Shown: in pieces, positions 11,434 through 23,049 of the stretch
How positions within the stretch are numbered: the first letter of the stretch is position 1
How the letters are laid out: the number at the start of each line of letters is the position of its first letter
Assembly (NCBI GenBank): GCA_000750105.3
Contig: JPHH03000039.1
Span: 62,001 to 126,000 of the forward strand
DNA from: Tolypocladium sp. Sup5 PDA-1
Lineage: Eukaryota > Ascomycota > Sordariomycetes > Hypocreales > Ophiocordycipitaceae
Length of the DNA: 64,000 nt
Direction: 5' to 3'
Notes under the pieces: model-generated
What the model saw: only the letters and a program-made list of their open reading frames with translations
What the model was told of the DNA's origin: nothing
Databases searched by the model: none
Made by a program: the position numbers and the translations under genes

Positions 11434-12822
11434 ATGGCTCGCACCAAGCAGCCCGCCGTGAAGCGCGAATCGTCGTCGGAGTACTTCAACAGGCGGACCG
11501 CGACGTGGGAGGACGCCAATGGCAAGGAGGAGAAGCGCGGGGATGGACAACAGACAGTCGCTGTCGAGCCGCGCGCGGTTGACGGCCACGCAAGGAGCGA
11601 GGCGGGGCTGGTGCAGCTCGTCATCTCGGTCGCGGGCATCTACGCTTCCTTGTGAGTCGCGCCTGGTGGGACTGGTTGATGTGTATATGCGATTGCAACG
11701 GACTGCTAACGTCTCCGTGTGCGCTGCAGCTTGACGTGGGCGTACCTCCAGGAAAAGTTGACGACGACGCCGTACGGCCCCGAGAACGCCCCCGAGCGCT
11801 GGAACTTCCCCGTCTTCCTCAACACCATCCAGTCCATCTTCGCCGCCACCGTCGGCTCCGTCTATCTCTTCCTCTCGACGCCCCGCGGCGCGCCCGTCGC
11901 GCCCATCATCCCCTCGCGCCGCATCCTCGGGCCACTCGCCCTCGTCGCCGTGACGTCGAGCCTCGCCAGTCCTTTTGGCTACGCAAGCCTCGCGCACCTC
12001 GACTACATCACCTTCCTCCTCGCCAAGAGCTGCAAGCTGCTGCCCGTCATGTTCCTCCACATCACCATCTTTCGCAAGCGCTACCCGCTCTACAAGTACC
12101 TCGTCGTCGCCGCCGTGACGGCCGGCGTGGCCGTCTTCACGCTGCACTCGGGCCGCAAGCACAAGGCGTCGGCCAGGTCGGAGGACTCCAACGTCGCCTG
12201 GGGCTTGCTGCTGCTAGGCATCAACCTGCTCTTCGACGGGCTGACCAACAGCACCCAGGACTACATCTTCCAGACGTTTCGCCCGTATAGCGGGCCGCAG
12301 ATGATGTGCGCCAACAACATGATGAGCACCCTCGTCACGGGCTTCTACCTGCTCGCGAGCCCGTATCTTGTCGCGACTGGTGTTGGTGACTGGCTCGGCA
12401 TGGACGTCGCTGGCAGTGCGGGCGAGTTGGGTGAATCGCTTAGCTTCATGGCCCGGCATCCCTCTGTGTGGAAGGACGTCCTCGGGTTCGCAGCGTGCGG
12501 CGCCGTCGGCCAAGTGTTCATCTGTAAGCTCTCACCGTCCTAACATCCCCGACAAAAGGTTACTCCTCGCTAACACTCGTCTCCGCCAGTCTACACCCTA
12601 TCCACCTTCTCCTCGGTCCTCCTCGTCACCGTCACCGTCACCCGCAAGATGTTCACCATGATCCTCTCCGTCGTCGCCTTCGGCCACCGCCTCACGCAGA
12701 TGCAGTGGCTCGGCGTCGGGCTCGTCTTCGGCGGCATCGGCGTCGAGGCCGCCATTGCGAAGCAGGAGAAGATGGCCAAGGAGGCGGCCAAGAAGGGCGC
12801 CGTGTCCAAGAAGAATTCGTGA
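11434..12822 (+). CDS. HUT1: ER UDP-galactose/nucleotide-sugar transporter HUT1
   Basis: Multi-pass nucleotide-sugar transporter of the SLC35B1/HUT1 family, acting in the ER membrane and supplying lumenal glycosylation and folding. Exons 11434-11651, 11730-12523 and 12590-12822 give 414 aa. A hydrophilic N-terminus of about 60 residues is followed by about ten TM segments. Diagnostic strings include YLQEKLTTTPYG, SSLASPFGYASL, LAKSCKLLPVM, GLTNSTQDYIF and VTVTRKMFTMILSV. The last four residues are KKNS, a KKxx dilysine ER-retrieval signal, as expected for this family. Joins YASF-LTWAY and GQVFIF-YTLS are clean. A pyrimidine-rich leader precedes the ATG. Confidence 0.95.
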
Positions 12823-13866
12823 GATGGCACAAGCGCATTGTTGTAAATACGGCTTGGTGGCGCTGTTGACGGGGGGTTTGAAGCAGAACGGGATGCATAG
12901 ACCCTATACACATAGAGTTGGATCTTGTCTCATGTGCTGGCGCTCGGCGTATAGACGCTTTCAAGGCTAAAACTGCTGCAAATTCATTCGGCTACAATGT
13001 TCAAACAGAGCACAAATAACACAGGGGAAGAGAAGAACAGAATCACGTGGCCGCAGGCTTGACACTTGCGTTGTACTGAAGTGTGTTTGTGTATTTCTCA
13101 TTACTTCTTGGCCTGCTCTCATTCCCCGTGCCACAATGCCCACCACCTTTCCCCAATGCAATGCACATCGCCAAAGCCATCCAATCTCCACAGGTAGCAA
13201 TCCAAAGCCAGCCAGCTACCGTACCCATAGCCTGAATATATAATCCCTATTGTCCGGGGAGCAAAGAAAGTGCCCGTGTACTCCGCGCCGTTTTCTCCCT
13301 TGTTTCCCAGTATCCAACGCGGCACCCCCGTAGCCAAAGCCAGATTGATGCCCAGAAACCCGAGACAAGGGGGGGGGGGATGCGTGTATGTTCAATGATG
13401 ACTAGGTTTAGAGGTTTATCCAATATCATCGCGTAGATGTTTGCGTTCTGGGATAGCAAAAAAAGAGCAAGGTGCGCTGTGATGGCCTGTGGTACCGCCA
13501 CGTCTTTTTCGCCCGATGCCACCCGTTGTGCTTTTGCTGAAAACGAAAGTCGTGGTTCGGATGCGTGGTTTCGGTGGCCGAAGAAATTACCCCAACGAGC
13601 CGATGGCTTGCTTCTCTTGTTCCTAATGCGACCGTATACATGCGTGCACGAGGTCGGCGGTGCGCATGGGGTATCATTGTCCTGTTATACGCAAGAAAAC
13701 CAATGCTATGCAAGAGGGGACCTCAGACGCAAGGACTCGGGGCGCAGGGTAAAATTCCAAGAACATCATGAGGGCCGCCGCTCTCATGAGTTCAGAATTT
13801 AGTTTGGTTGGTATTCGAATGTGTCGTAAAGTATAGCGGATACATGTCGTAACGCATCGTCAAGCC
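12823..13866. other. Convergent intergenic region (HUT1 / phosphatase)
   Basis: About 1 kb between two converging stop codons, expected to hold both 3'-UTRs. It contains a G-run near 13371. No coding potential that I trust. Confidence 0.5.
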
Positions 13867-16242
13867 TCATAATATTTCGTCAATAGAGCGAATAATCGGT
13901 GCCTCCCCCTTTATCGGTGGGCTCCGAGGGTCCGCCACCTGCGGTCGCCGTGCCGAGGCCGTGATGCGCCCGAAGAACGAGAAGGGGTCTCGCGGAAACT
14001 TGAATTCCCTCGGAGAGAACAGGCCACCGGTTGGTGTCGGGGGTGACTCGGCGAATCGCAACCCAGCGACTTGAGAGAAGCCGTGGAGAGGGTGGTTGGT
14101 CATGGCTTCGGCCCGGGGGGACATGAGAGCCTCATCGTCAGGATATGACGACGCAACAGTCACTGTCTGCCCAACAAGCCCAACCCCCTCCAGGCCATCC
14201 ATCTGGAAGTAGGATAGGGGTTGGCCATGGAGGCTAGAACTAGGGAGAGGCGCAGGAGCCTCGGCGACCTGTTCAGCAGGCTTTGTCCACGATTCATCGG
14301 GGTTGGCGGAACTTGGCTCGGCCATCCCCATGCCAGACTTTGGCCGCTGAGGCAGCTCATCAACCTTCACGCAAGGCATTGGCGGGGGCGGCTTCTCCTC
14401 CACATGCTCCCTCCATGAGTAGGACAGTGGCGCTGAAGCAGGACCTGGTGAGACGTCCTGGACTCCAGGTGTCGAACTGCCTCTGGGGCGCGTCGAGCTC
14501 AAGTTGGGGTCGCCGTCACCAGCTCTGCGGTCGTCGCCGGGTAATGGTGCGGTACGAGGCTCCTTTGACGGGATATCAGCAGCGTCGGCCGAGAGTGTCA
14601 GCCTGTGCTTGGTTGGGCTTCGGCCAGTCCTAGGGCGATAGGCAGATGTTGGTGGCAAGCGCTTCTTGGATAGTTCCTTTTGGAAGTCTTGCAGAGAATA
14701 CATGAGCTTCATATTCGGACTGATCCAACGGCTTTTGGCTTGGGCTGCATAGTATGCATCGTTTACGCTCAGCTCCGGCCTCTGGTACAAGCCATAGGCA
14801 ATGATGAGACTGGCTGAGCGGCTGGCTCCTTGCTGACAGTGAACGAGCACTTTCTTGCCCTCTCTTGTCCTACTATCGATTGTTTCGCAGAGACGCATCA
14901 GATCTGGCGCGATGTCGGTGTTGTGGTCCCAGGGGATGTGGATATATTCTGGGTTTCTGAGCGGGTTGGCCTTGGGCGTGGTCGGCGTTTCTATCGACTT
15001 CTCATCCGACGGCTGGAATGGCTGGAATTCGAAGGCTGTAGCAAAGCTGGCCGTCGTCACGGCAGTGTCGGGAATGGGGCTTTCGTCTGATGGCGTGGGC
15101 TGCGATGGCTGGCCAGCCATCACGGAGTCTTGCTGAGTTTGTTGCAGCGAATCGAAAGGGTTCTTGACCTCGTGCGCCACGTTGATGACTACATCGAAAC
15201 GGGATGCCTCCTCAGCCGTGGGTTCCAGGTACAAATAGACATTATCGCCGTAAATGGCAACAGGGCCGTCAGGGTAGCCCGGAGACTTCTGGTCCTCATT
15301 GTTCACACTTTCGTGGTACGGCTCGTTGTCAGCTCGGTTTGCGAGCTGCGTCTTGATGGGCGACTCCTCCTCGGTGATGGTTTTAGTAAATTCCATGTTC
15401 ATGCTCGATTTCATGGGGCGCAAGACCTCGGACAGGCCTGACTCGTTGCGCTCCAACACTTTCGGAAACGTCATCCCGCCAGGTGGTCCAAAAGTTGAGG
15501 ATTTAAGGCCCGCGAGCATGTGAGGCGACGATGTCGAGTGCTTCAGCGCTCGGCGTTGTAGGATGGGTGGCATCGCTGGAGATGCCGGCATCTCCAGCGA
15601 CGTCTTGACAATCAAGTCCGAGGTGCTCGTCTTGAGGCTCAGTTGGCTCGGTTTTCGTCTCATGGCGGGCATCTTGGGCTTGATGAACGAAGGAGAAGAG
15701 GGCTCCGTGGCGAAGGTTTGCGAGGTGGTCGTTACGGCCGCTGGGGGCTGAATGGACAGGCCCTTCATGTTGCGATGACGAGGGGCGGGAGACGTCATTG
15801 GACGCTCCAATGCGCCGGTCTCGGGGATGCTGAGCATAGTGCCATTGCTGAGTGGGCATCCAAAGGACGTGGATGGATAGTTATTCAGCGGTATCAAGTT
15901 GACCGGGGAATCGGGAGACGACGAAGGGGACGGATCCGACAGCGGCGAAGAATCCGTAGTCGATAACGTCGTGGTCGGAGAAGAGTCGGTCGATTCAGAC
16001 ATCTGCGTCGAGGTGCTGTCATGGTGTTTGTGAGTTGCATCAGGTGGCATTGTCCCTGGACCCAGCTCTGGGTGTTGCGACGCATTGACGAGATTAGGGA
16101 CTTTCGGTTCGACATCAACCAGCTTGGGGTCGACGAGGGTAACCGTGTCACGATCTGCCATGGTCTCGGCGTCAAGATCAAATACCGACATGAATGACGG
16201 TATTTGATCCTCGTACATGCGCCTGGCCGCAGCGGACGGCAT
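13867..16242 (-). CDS. Dual-specificity protein phosphatase with long disordered N-terminus
   Basis: Predicted Tyr/Ser/Thr phosphatase of the MAP-kinase-phosphatase type (Msg5/Pmp1-like by the catalytic region). Single exon, 791 aa from the first in-frame ATG (MPSAAARRMYED). The frame is open for 96 nt further upstream but without an ATG. The catalytic signature is HCQQGASRSAS with Cys at about residue 469; the general acid Asp is probably in IPWDHNTDI about 30 residues earlier. RWISPNMKLMYSLQDF follows, typical of fungal MKPs. Residues 1-290 are Ser/Pro-rich with many TP/SP sites that could be kinase docking or regulatory sites (inference). An insertion of roughly 70 residues separates the two halves of the phosphatase domain. 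The C-terminal 250 residues are low complexity. Confidence 0.9.
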   Translation of the reverse strand: MPSAAARRMYEDQIPSFMSVFDLDAETMADRDTVTLVDPKLVDVEPKVPNLVNASQHPELGPGTMPPDATHKHHDSTSTQMSESTDSSPTTTLSTTDSSPLSDPSPSSSPDSPVNLIPLNNYPSTSFGCPLSNGTMLSIPETGALERPMTSPAPRHRNMKGLSIQPPAAVTTTSQTFATEPSSPSFIKPKMPAMRRKPSQLSLKTSTSDLIVKTSLEMPASPAMPPILQRRALKHSTSSPHMLAGLKSSTFGPPGGMTFPKVLERNESGLSEVLRPMKSSMNMEFTKTITEEESPIKTQLANRADNEPYHESVNNEDQKSPGYPDGPVAIYGDNVYLYLEPTAEEASRFDVVINVAHEVKNPFDSLQQTQQDSVMAGQPSQPTPSDESPIPDTAVTTASFATAFEFQPFQPSDEKSIETPTTPKANPLRNPEYIHIPWDHNTDIAPDLMRLCETIDSRTREGKKVLVHCQQGASRSASLIIAYGLYQRPELSVNDAYYAAQAKSRWISPNMKLMYSLQDFQKELSKKRLPPTSAYRPRTGRSPTKHRLTLSADAADIPSKEPRTAPLPGDDRRAGDGDPNLSSTRPRGSSTPGVQDVSPGPASAPLSYSWREHVEEKPPPPMPCVKVDELPQRPKSGMGMAEPSSANPDESWTKPAEQVAEAPAPLPSSSLHGQPLSYFQMDGLEGVGLVGQTVTVASSYPDDEALMSPRAEAMTNHPLHGFSQVAGLRFAESPPTPTGGLFSPREFKFPRDPFSFFGRITASARRPQVADPRSPPIKGEAPIIRSIDEIL

Positions 16243-17080
16243 GGTTCCGAGAGCGCTCGTATGGTTTCGTGGGTATACTTGTCGGCCTTGTACGTATTGA
16301 GGCCCTCCTCCTCGATGGCCTAGTTGTTTCGGTACCAAGACGATGCACGGGAAGCGGTAGAGTGAATTCGACAGACTGCAATAGATGTTGCTTCAAGGAG
16401 AGACTGGAAAAGACGACCTGAAGGAGCGGATTCGCGAACGACGGTGCGATCGATCGTGGTCGGTCGGAGGTGATGGACAGCGCTGCTGAATCCGGTCAAT
16501 CGACGTTCGCGAGACCAAGCACGCAAGGCGGGTCGGAAAGAGGCAGTGCCGTGGTGGCCTCGACGGTCCCCTCGCCAGGCAATGCGAAGGAGCGGAGCGA
16601 AGCGAGAGGAGCCAGACAGCACCGCGACGGCTGTTGCGAAGAGAGGCGATGGTCAGGGTCGAAGGGAAAGGCGAAGCGTGTCCACGTCGCCGTCGTCGAG
16701 TCGAGCCTCGCGTGTGGCAGGCGAGAAGGGAGAAAAGGGAAGAAGGAATGAGACGCAGAGTCGGAGGTGAGACAAGGAATCGGCGCTTAGATGAGGGCCA
16801 TGTGCGAGCCGGTGGCTGCGCGGGAGAGAGGCCAGAAGGGAGAGGTTCAGACACGAGGCGCCGTCTGTTACAGCAGCAAACAAGACATGGCCGAGTCCTG
16901 CTGCTGTCCTGTCTGTTGAGTCCTTTCGTCTCGAGGGGCGACGAGCAGGGCGGCGGCTGCTGCGGCGGATGCGGTGCTGGAGTTTGCGGGAGGAGGATGG
17001 ATGACTGGAGGATGGGGGACCAGAGTGGGAATGGAAGAGTCGACAGTGGCGGCTGGGCGACCAGGGCTGGGCTGGGGCTG

Positions 17081-17140
17081 CTGGGGGGTCGCTGGGGGGT
17101 CGCTGGGGGGTCGCTGGAGTGGCCACTGGAGTGGTCACTG
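17081..17140. repeat. Short tandem repeats, 11-mer x3 then 12-mer x2
   Basis: Three back-to-back copies of CTGGGGGGTCG (17081-17113) are followed by two diverged copies of a unit beginning CTGGAGTGG. The G-runs could form a quadruplex on the plus strand. Confidence 0.75.
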
Positions 17141-20100
17141 GCCAGGGAAGGCAAGGGAAGCGCAGGCGGCTGAGGGGACGAGTTGGAGGGGAGTGGCGCA
17201 GGACGAGAAGCGATGCGATGCGATGATGCGCTACCGCGACAGGGGGGTGGTCGGGAGTGTTTGCCTGTCGTCGGCTCACTTCACCACACGCAGCCAGGTG
17301 ATCCGAGGCAGCCAGGCAGCTGTATTTCGAGTTGTTCTGTATTTGCGGTGCGTACGGACTATTCGCACCCGGCTTGCCAGAGAGACCTCTCGGGACTGCA
17401 ATGTCCAGGTCCTCCCCGCCAAGCGAAGAGGGCAAAAAGGGTGGGAAGAAGCCACTGGAACCGCCGTCGGGGCCACTCACGGTCGACGTCGGAAGCAAGT
17501 CAGCGCAAGCCACACGAACCCCTGCTGCGACTCTTCTGACCTCTGCCTTTGCCTGGGGCTCCGCTCCTTGGTGCTTGGTGGGTGGAGAGGGAGGAAAAAA
17601 AGGCGTGCGAGACAAGGAGGCGGGCTAAATATAGCCTCCCGCAGCACGCCTGGCGGCAAGGCTCGGCCAATCATGAGCTGTGTGTCCAAATTTGGATGCT
17701 TCCTTGCAGGGGTCGCGGGTTTGTCAAGTAACACTTCTTGGTGACGGTGGATCGTGGGACAGGATGGGAGGCGACTCGAGCCGCCCGGGGCGATGAAAGA
17801 AGACCTGAGGGATAGAGTCGCACGCAGTTGGGCCGGGCGAGTGCATACGGAGCATTGGTGAATGCGCCCGCTGCTGTTTTTGCGCGAGCCGTGAGGGGCC
17901 GGTACCTCGACTAGGCTTCGAGAAGGAAAACTTGCCCCGGGAAAGGCTTTAAGCTCAAACTCAGACGCTCCCGAATACCACCGCCGCCGCAAGGCTGCAC
18001 AATGGCATATCGCCAGGTTCGGGATCCCCTCAGCTTCAGCCGGTCCGATAGATGCGACCCTTGCAAGGCCGTTGCAGGCTTGCGGGCTTGCGGGCGTCGC
18101 AGCCGGACGCTGTAATGGCAAACCCATTCACCTTGCTCTAGGTAGGTACGCGAAACGTGGCCGTCAGCAGCAAGCAAGCAAGCAAAGAAGGCAGGCAGCA
18201 TACGAGTACGGATAGGTAGGAACCGTAAGCGCCCGCGTTTGAGCCTCCGCGTGCTCGTCACCCGCTGCACAGTGCTTCTCGGCCCAATCCCGCGGCCTAA
18301 TTTCGCAAATCTGGCCAGTCTCATCGAGACTCGATCAATGTCTGACTCTCCCACAAACATCGACAACGACGTCGCATGCCTCGAGAAGCGATGCAAACCT
18401 CGCGGGCAAGCGGGCTCACCTCACCCTACGGACTACTGTTCGCGTATCCTCGCACCCCGTGCCCGCAGCAACGGAAACGGATCCCGCCATTGCCCCAGTT
18501 TGATCCCCTTGATCCTCAGGATTGCTAACGGCGAGATCAACAAGCCAGCAAGGGACCCTGACTCCTACCGACGACACCGCAAATAATCCCGTCGTATGGC
18601 CAAAGCTCTGGGGTCAGATTCCCATCTTGAAATTGACCGAAGGTATTAATAGCATGACGGCACGGGTGACGGAGCTCTCCCTCCATGCGCGTCGGTTGTT
18701 TCACGGCCAGTGGCCGCCAAGCATCAGCGTCTTCACTGCTTCACCCTCGAGTGGTGCGGCGTCGATCACGCTCCAACAACTTCTTAAAGCCGCCTGTTCG
18801 TGTCGACCCGAGCAGCAGTTCGCACGCTGTTACATATCCATACGGACCACATGATCCTCGGCCGTCGCAATGCATCCGAGTTCGCGCCAGCGCGTGCCTC
18901 CATCTCGCGCCGTGCCAGACAAGGGGTCGCTGCACCAGAGGGCAAATCGCAATTTCAACCTTTGCCAACCCATGCAAATGGATCGCCCATGTCTGTCTGG
19001 GGTTCCGAGCACAAAGCGACCTTGCTCTACAGTGCCGGATTATGTTGCACTGTATGCACGCACATATCTCTCCCTTGTTGACGGAGCTCATTGGCACTGT
19101 ACCAAGGGGTTCCGCCCGACGGCCCCCTCGAGCCAAGCTTTTCGAGTCGGAGACGGGGAAGACAAAAGCCCCAGCTGATGTCATCTTCAGATCTGAAACA
19201 AACAGCTTCTCATCGCAGGGTCATTGCAGCAGCTTGGTCCGTCGTCTGCGTCGCATGCCCTGGTCACGTCCACATGTATGAGCCACAACAGTGTCAACGA
19301 GGCCATCATATCGGCAAGTGTTGAGCCTACCCTACACCGTTGGCATGCTGGATCGAACGTCGAGTTGCCCTCGTGCGACTGAGATGTTGTCCTCCTCTAC
19401 CCGGCCCTTCTTATACTCTCCCGGAGCGTCAGTCATCATCGTCTCTTTTGTCATCCTACCGGTCTTGCGTACCACACGCGACGCGCTCAGGATGTCGGAA
19501 TGCCGGGTCCTGCTTCTCTTTCACGCGAATCTACGGACTACTGGCATGATGGATGTCTCACATTGGCGTCCGCCCATTGTTCCCATTCATCAGACTTGAA
19601 GCTAGTGGGAAAACACAACTGGGCATGAACGACGCATGTTTCGCCAAAAGCTACAGAGTACGGAGCACTCCACGACGAACGGTGCAAACACAATGCACTG
19701 AGCCGCCAATCATTGTCAGACTTGATTCTGGCAAGGATCGAGCCTCCTCCAGCGTGTCCCGCGAGTTCACACTGGTGACCGGTTTTGAATTACGGTCCTA
19801 GAGGCCGTTTAAAACGTTGGTGCGCTATACTCCATTCCACTGACAGCAGACACCAGGCCCGGCCGAATACGACACCGGTACTCCGTACATGGGAGGCAGG
19901 CAGCTCTTCCAAGGTTGAAGGGTAGGGATCGTCCCTTCTGCGCAGCCACAAACGAACGTTGGCAACGGGGGGAGCAATGCTTGTCGTGGCAGGGTAATAT
20001 GACAACTACGCCAAATTAGGCGTCCAACAGTCCAAGTGGATGACAGCCAGGAGGAGGCCATGTGGCTCCTGGAAGCCACAGATGCCTGGTGAGCAATACC

Positions 20101-20585
20101 AGAGTTGTGTTATTGCATCAACAGGAAGGCCCAAATTTGCGCGAAGGGGATGTGGCGTGCGAATCTTGACCGGCGTACCATGTTAGCAGGCAACAATTTG
20201 TTCCCGGTGGTCCTGCCTGAATAGCTTCGGACAACGAGCGGGCTCTGGCCTCGAGGAACGGGATGCGATTGTGTCTGCTCCCATGGACTCTTCGGCTGGG
20301 AGAGGGCAAGGCTGGCAAAACGAGCAACGCCTGAGGAGTTCGAGGGCGAAGAGCATGAACCAGTCGTCTGCTCGCCGCGAAAGGAAGGGGCTTTGCTTCA
20401 GGCACGCCTTATTAGGGACAATGGTTACCCAGGAAGAAGCGGCTTGAATACAAGATCTGCCCAAGAGCTCCCGGAATATCCCTCGGACAGTGAGGCCCGT
20501 CTTGTGTCAACTCGCGCCTGGCCTCTGCCAAGCGGTGCCACGAGGGACGCCTAGAAACATGGAAACAAGGTCAAGGGCCCAACTA

Positions 20586-20627
20586 CTCGGGAGATGGCCT
20601 CGAGTTCTCGGGAGATGGCCTCGAACT
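20586..20627. repeat. 21-bp direct repeat, two adjacent copies
   Basis: The unit begins CTCGGGAGATGGCCTCGA and repeats immediately, with differences only in its last bases. A recent local duplication or slippage product in non-coding DNA. Confidence 0.75.
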
Positions 20628-23049
20628 TTTGCCTGGACCGACTGCCGACAGCAAACAGCTGTGGACAACTGCAGCCCTTAATTTGTGGCCCCGCTGGCTG
20701 GTCCGTGACAACGCCAGCCGAACATCTAGGTGAAAGGTCCTGAGGATGAGTCCTTAAATTGCGAACCAAGTCCCGAGCACAGAGTACAGGATACGGAGCA
20801 ACAGAGCTCCCAGCTATCGCGGAAACGGAACGTGGCTGGGAGCCCCAGCATATCCTTGCTGACCGGCATGGCAGTCAGGTTCGGTTCTTGCTTTTGCCAG
20901 GCCGGCTCGACGACGAAGCGAAACACGGCCGGCTGGATCAATCGAGATCTGCAAAGACTTTGATATCTTGACTTCACGCAGAAATTGTCTCGAGGGGGCT
21001 CTGGGCAGTCTCCATCAAGTGACAGGTCGGATTGCCCTAGCGGTCCGCCACCAACAGGGCAGAACCCGGAAACGCGTACGGATATTGAAACAACCAAGCC
21101 GTCTCTGGAGTCGAGATCCGAGCCTCAGCATCGCAAATCGCCGACAGTTGGAGTCTTTGGCTGTCGGCCCCTCGTCCGATTTGCATGGTGCCCCCTGCCA
21201 TACGGCCCATACCCCTGTTCTGCGGCTGCCTTTTGGAGAGAGGACCGTTTCCGCAACCCCAGAGGAGGGTTCAAGGCTGTGTTTCATGGCAACGTCCCTT
21301 GTCTTTGAAATTCCAGGCGTGGTTTGCGGTCTGGCGCCGTTGCCGTTGGCTCGTAGGCTAGTTGCTCTACAGCATTCTGCACGCGACCTGTTTCTTTTCC
21401 GTCTTTTAAAGGGCGCGTCTGGCCCCTGGGTGGAAGTGAGAGCCGTCGCCAGCGTTGTCGCACTTGCAAGCATGCGGACTACGAGTACTCCGTAGAGGGC
21501 TGTCAACCGTGGCACCCTTGCTGTTGGTCCACCTCAACGGAGACGGGCCCAGCCTCGGGTGGAAAGGAGGAGCAGCTCATTTCGCGCACTGAGCAGTCCA
21601 CCAACTACGGATACCTGTACTGTAACGTCTCTGCGAAGTCATTCCTGGACAATTGTTCCCCGTCCGATTCGTACTTGCAGACGTCGCACAATGGGTGTCG
21701 TCGACGTGATACTGAACGCAGAGGGGGCACGGCACGGCATCAAGACTCCCGCGCTGCCCGCGCCGTCCGTGCGGCAGCTCCCACATGTTCGAAGCCCAAC
21801 TCTCGAACAGCTACTCCGTACTCCGTACTCAGGGAGAAGCGATGCCAGCAAACGTGGGCCGTGTTGGTGAGTAACGACAGCCAGGACAGCTAGAGCAAGC
21901 CACCAAGATGCAGCGCCATGACGGGGGCCGAGTCCCTACTCCACAAGTGTCGTGCTGCGTGCATCCAGTATCCGCCCTCTTGCGCATCTAGCTCGCGCGA
22001 GCTCGCGATAGCTGCTGGAGGAGGGCCAGGGTGCCCACTGCCAGCCCCCCCTATGCCATGCGAGTGCCATGGGCCACGGCCCATACGGCGGCTCTGGTGA
22101 CATTGGACGCAATGCAAACAGCCTGATCTTCCCTGCCCCGTTGCGGCAGCGTCTGCAGGAGCTCGTCGGAGGTCTGTGTTTGTGTCTGTGAACAACATGC
22201 GATCCCCTCGAATTCACTGCACCCGGGCGGGCATGGGCCAACATCCTGACTGCCCGTTCTGCAGTAGCTTAATAATAATAGTCGAGTTGTTGCTTTTGGG
22301 TCTGCTGCCGCACTGCGACTATGCCCATCTCGGCTCCGATGGCACCACGTTGGAGCAATTGGACGTCTCAAAGGCCCTCACGAGTGCCGAGCATCTCGTG
22401 ATTGCAAGGGGCCTTGTTGGCTTGCTGGCCAGGAACAAGCTACGAGTAATACGCTATCACTTCCGCCAGAGCCCATCATGCAGTAGGCTATTAGTCCTCT
22501 GCTCTCCTCCTCCTTGTCCTTCTTCGCGCTCCGGTGCCGTCGCGATCCTAACTTGTCCTTCTTTCCCCTGAGCCCACCTCGTCGGCCGGCCTTTGTGCGT
22601 GCCATTGTTCGCTCCTTTGCCCGGCCTTGTTGCCCGCGTTGCTTCGTCGAGCTCGACCAGCTGTTGTCGCCTTTCTTTGTCTTGCTTTCGGCGCATCTCG
22701 CCACACACGCTAGCTGTTGCGCACGCCGCGCCGTCGCTGTCTCAAGTCTACGGTTCTACCTGCGGACAGCTCGCCCGGACACCTGAACGCCTGCACAGAG
22801 CCCTATTAATACCTCGTGGTCCGAGACTTTGCTGCGCTGGCCACGTTGGACGGCGACCCGGCTATTACAGTCACCTCTGCTGAGTGTTACGAATTCGTTC
22901 GACGTCTTATATACCCTCGCTGCGACGCGCAAGGTGTCGATTGGACCAGAGGCGCGCGCTGCACTGCACCTTGATCCTGGCAGGTGGTGCATGGAGACGC
23001 ACTGCGCATTGATTTGGTGAAATGCTGGTGCAGCAAACAGGTCCTGAAC

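Larger units (their letters stand above)
16243..23049. other. Long gene-poor divergent intergenic region
   Basis: 6.8 kb between a minus-strand and a plus-strand gene. 16400-17200 is purine-rich on the plus strand (pyrimidine-rich in the phosphatase gene's direction), suggesting its promoter and leader. 22480-22640 is pyrimidine-rich on the plus strand, suggesting the leader of the 23050 gene. The roughly 5 kb between them shows only short open frames on all strands without recognisable motifs. It carries two small tandem repeats and four TACGGAGTA-class motifs (19879, 21486, 21812, 21819). It is not AT-rich, so it does not look like a heavily RIP-mutated transposon. A long non-coding transcript is possible but unsupported. 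Confidence 0.5.

Noticed and set aside
16243..16338. In-frame N-terminal extension of the dual-specificity phosphatase
   Set aside because: The extension contains no ATG in frame; the first ATG is at 16242, so it is treated as leader.
18685..19281. 198-codon plus-strand open frame with an ATG
   Set aside because: Composition and codon use unlike the confirmed genes, and no domain or intron pattern.
17700..22400. Possible transposon or RIP-mutated relic
   Set aside because: The base composition is not AT-shifted, no polymerase or transposase motif is visible, and no terminal repeats were found.
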